A stretch of 8,091 nt of DNA from contig JAFOYK010000191.1 of the NCBI GenBank assembly GCA_017424665.1, forward strand, positions 1-8,091, in the 5' to 3' direction. The position numbers and the translations under genes are program-made. The notes beneath the pieces are model-generated. The model had not been told where the DNA came from and did not search any database. It saw only the letters and a program-made list of their open reading frames with translations. This DNA is from Oscillospiraceae bacterium (lineage in GTDB: Bacteria > Bacillota > Clostridia > Oscillospirales > Ruminococcaceae). Shown here piece after piece: positions 6,268 to 8,091 of this stretch (the stretch's first letter is position 1; every line of letters starts with the position of its first letter).

Positions 6268-6285
6268 GACCGTTCCCTACGGTCG
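6250..6285 (+). repeat. CCTAC-type palindromic repeat, copy c
   Basis: GGAACGGTC (6257-6265) is followed after AA by its reverse complement GACCGTTCC (6268-6276), then CTACGG. It occupies most of the 81-base gap between the DUF4364 stop and the ddl start. Its tail matches the copy at 4150-4190, and its stem centre overlaps the candidate ddl -35 box. Confidence 0.6.
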
Positions 6286-6297
6286 AGAGGAGCCTTC

Positions 6298-6855
6298 TTA
6301 AAATTCACCCGCAAGGGTTTCAAGAACGCCCATATAAGCGCCGGCGGGATCGCCAAGGAATTTTTCTTTTACCGCAAGAGCCTGTTCAATGGTCGGCATG
6401 AAAAGGGAAAGTTCCATAAGGTCGGTGCCGATATCTGTGACACGGATGTGGATCATATATCCGTCCTCGGTTTTGGTTATTGAAACAAGGTTTTCCTTTT
6501 CTATGCGGCGGCGCTGGATTATATTCCTTGCGTTCTGGGCGGTTTTTTCTTTTACGGAAAGGGGAAGGTCGTTTTCAAGAGTTCTTGCGGCGGCTTTTCC
6601 TTTTTCGGTAACGGTGTATTCATTTATTCCCGCTTCGGTTTTAAAGGAAACAACACAACCGGTTTCGCGAAGTTCCGCAAGGGCATCCGCAAATTCAAAA
6701 TAGTTCGCGGTGCCGTCCGAAAGAATTGCTTCGGTCATTTCGTCAAAGCTCATGGGTTCGGAAAGTTCCGAAAGGATATGGCAGATAAGGATCCTTATTT
6801 CTCTTCCCTCGGTAAGTCCGCCGGGTCTTATTCCGGCAGTGAAAGTTTCTTCCAT
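6298..6855 (-). CDS. DUF4364 family winged-helix protein
   Basis: Protein of 185 residues fitting the DUF4364 family known from clostridia. The N-terminal part (about 15-100) reads as a winged helix: RILICHILSELSEPMSFDEM, a second helix NYFEFADALAELRETGCV (51-68), and a wing ending INEYTVTEKGKAAARTLEN (77-95), a pattern typical of DNA-binding regulators. A basic helix NARNIIQRRRIEKE (108-121) leads to a C-terminal domain with beta character (YMIHIRVTDIGTDLMELSLF) that may sense a ligand or mediate dimerisation. ATG at 6855 has a GGGCGG stretch upstream, a modest ribosome binding site. It starts 13 nt after the thpR stop, so the two are probably co-transcribed. Target genes and ligand are unknown. 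Confidence 0.8.
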   Translation of the reverse strand: MEETFTAGIRPGGLTEGREIRILICHILSELSEPMSFDEMTEAILSDGTANYFEFADALAELRETGCVVSFKTEAGINEYTVTEKGKAAARTLENDLPLSVKEKTAQNARNIIQRRRIEKENLVSITKTEDGYMIHIRVTDIGTDLMELSLFMPTIEQALAVKEKFLGDPAGAYMGVLETLAGEF

Positions 6856-6868
6856 TTGTTCCGCCCTT

Positions 6869-7387
6869 TCATAAAAGATTTCTGGAATAAATTTCGGTAT
6901 ATCGGAGAACGCCTTCGATGCGTTCCGATTTCATCAAGCTTATGCGGTTTGCGAAAACCGCTTTTTCCGGAAGGAGTTTTCCGGTTTCCCCGAAAGGAAA
7001 ATTTTCGCCCGGCTTAAATTTTCTCGCAAGAGTTATGTGGGGAACAAATTCCCGCTCTTCAGGTTCAAGACCGAGGCTTTTTAATTTTTCAAAAACCTCT
7101 TTTTGAAGGTTTTCAAGGTTTTCGTTTTCTTCGGTTCCCGCCCAGAAAATTTTCTTTTCGAAAGTTCCCGTTCCGGAAATTTTGAAACTGAAGGTAGGAA
7201 ATTCAATTTTGGAAAGGGCGGATTTTATCTCTTCCGTTCTTTCCGTTTCGCCGATGAAAACAAGGGTAAGATGAAGGTTTTCCTTTTCGGAAAAATTTCC
7301 TTCCGAAAAGTTTTTCGCGAAATTTTGTGCGGCAAAAAGAGCGTTTTTTGTTTCTTCATCAAAACAAATTGCTGTGAAAAGACGCAT
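6869..7387 (-). CDS. thpR: RNA 2',3'-cyclic phosphodiesterase (2H superfamily, LigT/ThpR)
   Basis: Member of the 2H phosphoesterase superfamily; ThpR opens 2',3'-cyclic phosphate ends on RNA and was first described as a 2'-5' RNA ligase. The 172-residue protein begins with the typical MRLFTAICFDEETK and carries both HxTx motifs: HLTL at 39-42 (LHLTLVFIGE) and HITL at 117-120 (FVPHITLAR). The two histidines form the catalytic pair. Length and spacing are normal. The ATG at 7387 has a strong GGAGG (7393-7397) 5 nt upstream. It precedes DUF4364 by 13 nt. The leader between the upstream gene and this start can form two mutually exclusive hairpins, one of which covers the ribosome binding site. 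The substrate in this organism cannot be read from sequence. Confidence 0.9.
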   Translation of the reverse strand: MRLFTAICFDEETKNALFAAQNFAKNFSEGNFSEKENLHLTLVFIGETERTEEIKSALSKIEFPTFSFKISGTGTFEKKIFWAGTEENENLENLQKEVFEKLKSLGLEPEEREFVPHITLARKFKPGENFPFGETGKLLPEKAVFANRISLMKSERIEGVLRYTEIYSRNLL

Positions 7388-7392
7388 TTTTG

Positions 7393-7443
7393 CCTCCGTT
7401 AAAACTCACAAACGGAGGGACTTTTCAGAAAAAAGTCCCTCCG
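7393..7443 (-). promoter_or_regulatory. Alternative hairpins over the thpR ribosome binding site
   Basis: A perfect 13-bp stem pairs CGGAGGGACTTTT (7413-7425) with AAAAGTCCCTCCG (7431-7443) around a 5-base loop. The thpR-proximal arm can instead pair 8 bp with AACGGAGG at the ribosome binding site (plus-strand 7393-7400 with 7411-7418, 10-base loop). The two folds exclude each other. On the minus strand only TTTGTGAGTTTT follows the long stem, so it is at best a weak terminator. Confidence 0.5.
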
Positions 7444-7461
7444 CAAGGAGATTATTTTTTA

Positions 7462-7755
7462 TCAGTCGGTTTTTACGCATTTATGAGGAATTTCGTGCTT
7501 CTGGAAAAGCTGGCCGCAGCGGGTGCATTTCCATGCCCAGGGGTGTTCGCCGGTGAATTCAAGCGGGCCTTTGCAATCGATATATTCGGGTTCGGCCGCT
7601 TTTTCTTCCTCTTTATGTTTTGCTTCGCCTGCCGCTTCCGCAAGACGCTGTTTTCTTTCTTCATGGCGTTTGCGGTAGAAGTTCGGGTCATAGGAAGTCA
7701 GTCCCTCGGAATCGGTTTCGGGTTTGACCTGGTTATCCGGTTTGCGTTTTTCCAC
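7462..7755 (-). CDS. Small protein with C-terminal Cys/His zinc-knuckle-like module, probably 5'-truncated
   Basis: I do not recognise a family. The open frame of 97 codons from a GTG at 7755 has a charged, probably helical middle (FYRKRHEERKQRLAEAAGEAKHKEEEK, in part coiled coil; residues 27-52) and a C-terminal module with Cys61, CTRC (77-80), His87, His91 and Cys93 (HEIPHKC) that could bind zinc. Aromatic PWAWKC resembles a zinc-ribbon strand. The GTG has no ribosome binding site and sits at the abrupt change in sequence character, with an in-frame stop at 7765-7767 just beyond, so the natural N-terminus is probably missing. It is the first gene seen upstream of thpR. A role cannot be assigned. 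Confidence 0.5.
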   Translation of the reverse strand: MEKRKPDNQVKPETDSEGLTSYDPNFYRKRHEERKQRLAEAAGEAKHKEEEKAAEPEYIDCKGPLEFTGEHPWAWKCTRCGQLFQKHEIPHKCVKTD

Positions 7756-7756
7756 C
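7745..7756. other. Junction between two unrelated sequence sources
   Basis: Two reading frames on opposite strands are both cut here: the zinc-knuckle-like gene loses its N-terminus and serS loses its first part. Base composition jumps from roughly 40-50% GC to about 62-65% in hand-counted 60-base rows on either side. No insertion sequence, integrase, tRNA or direct repeat is visible at the join. Confidence 0.7.
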
Positions 7757-8091
7757 GCCGATGGCTACGATTTCATCCTGCCCCCTCACATGCTGGAGTA
7801 CCAGTGCGGTGAGACCGCCGGCCAGTTCCCCAAGTTCGCCGACGAGGTCTACAAGATCGCCAACCCCACCGACGACCGCATCCACTATATGCTTCCCACC
7901 GCTGAGGCCGCTCTTTGCTCCATTTACCGCGACGAGATCCTCACCGAGGCCGACCTGCCCAAGAAGCTGTTCGCCTATACCCCCTGCTTCCGCCGTGAGG
8001 CCGGTTCCCACCGTGCCGACGAGCGCGGCATGGTCCGCGGCCACCAGTTCAACAAGGTGGAGATGTTCCAGTTCTGCAAGCCCGAGGATTC
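7751..8091 (+). CDS. serS: Seryl-tRNA synthetase, internal fragment (5' missing, 3' cut by window edge)
   Basis: Plus-strand frame reading GAT at 7760 translates without stop to the window end: DGYDFILPPHMLEYQCGE, GQFPKFADEVYKI, YMLPTAEAALCSIYRDEIL, then LFAYTPCFRREAGSHRADERG and MVRGHQFNKVEMFQF. This is the class II catalytic core of SerRS, including the TAE serine-binding segment and motif 2 (FRREAGS to HQFNKVEM). TAEAALCSIYRDEIL differs from the common TAEVPLTNLHRDEIL, so it may belong to a less usual SerRS subgroup. The N-terminal tRNA-binding arm and start of the catalytic domain (around 200 residues in the family) are absent: the same frame hits TAG at 7691-7693 and no SerRS-like residue is seen before 7751. 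GC is much higher than in the other genes and codons mostly end in C, pointing to a different source genome. Confidence 0.85.

Noticed and set aside
1..7750. A new defence, secretion or biosynthetic system
   Set aside because: The recognisable genes are housekeeping families in a plausible clostridial arrangement. The unknown proteins are single genes with no effector, toxin or transposase neighbours.
7733..8044. Minus-strand open frame of 103 codons, Gly/Ala/Val-rich
   Set aside because: Antisense shadow of the serS fragment, typical of GC-rich coding DNA.

Overview
The window looks like a fragment of a low-to-mid GC Firmicutes genome, most likely an uncultured gut-type clostridium (Oscillospiraceae/Eubacteriales). 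The reasons are the gene families present (a DUF1934-argS pair, DUF4364, a Ddl starting GGVSSEYEVS), the strong GGAGG ribosome binding sites, the TTG/GTG starts, and the many short double-hairpin intergenic repeats. The lineage is inferred from sequence character alone.

Every gene from 1 to about 7750 is on the minus strand, so transcription runs right to left. In that order come a small acidic-basic protein with a C-terminal Cys/His zinc-knuckle-like module (broken at its N-terminus), thpR (RNA 2',3'-cyclic phosphodiesterase), a DUF4364 winged-helix regulator, ddl (D-Ala-D-Ala ligase), murI (glutamate racemase), a DUF1934 beta-barrel protein and argS. A clear rho-independent terminator follows argS. 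Next are two separately transcribed units: a lipoprotein of unknown function with its own extended -10 promoter and strong terminator, and an ECF-type sigma factor with its own promoter, cut off by the left window edge. ddl and murI supply D-Ala-D-Ala and D-Glu for peptidoglycan. DUF1934 and argS overlap by 8 nt and should be co-translated.

The intergenic spaces are not empty. Five copies of a double-hairpin repeat, two of them face to face between murI and ddl, and three copies of a second palindrome ending in a CCTAC motif fill the gaps at 570-628, 1793-1841, 4029-4190, 5026-5152 and 6250-6285. Stem sequences differ between copies but stay paired. One second-family copy supplies the -35 box of a good candidate promoter just upstream of ddl. 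A further 13-bp hairpin at 7413-7443 can refold so that one arm pairs with the thpR ribosome binding site.

At about 7745-7756 the character of the DNA changes abruptly. To the right is plus-strand, roughly 62-65% GC sequence with C-ending codons, encoding the middle of a seryl-tRNA synthetase without its N-terminal part. The gene on the left is cut at the same point. This looks like a chimeric join (misassembly or recombination), not a natural gene boundary.

I see no convincing new multi-gene system. The main things worth following up are the junction, the repeat families and the two RNA/promoter arrangements tied to them.
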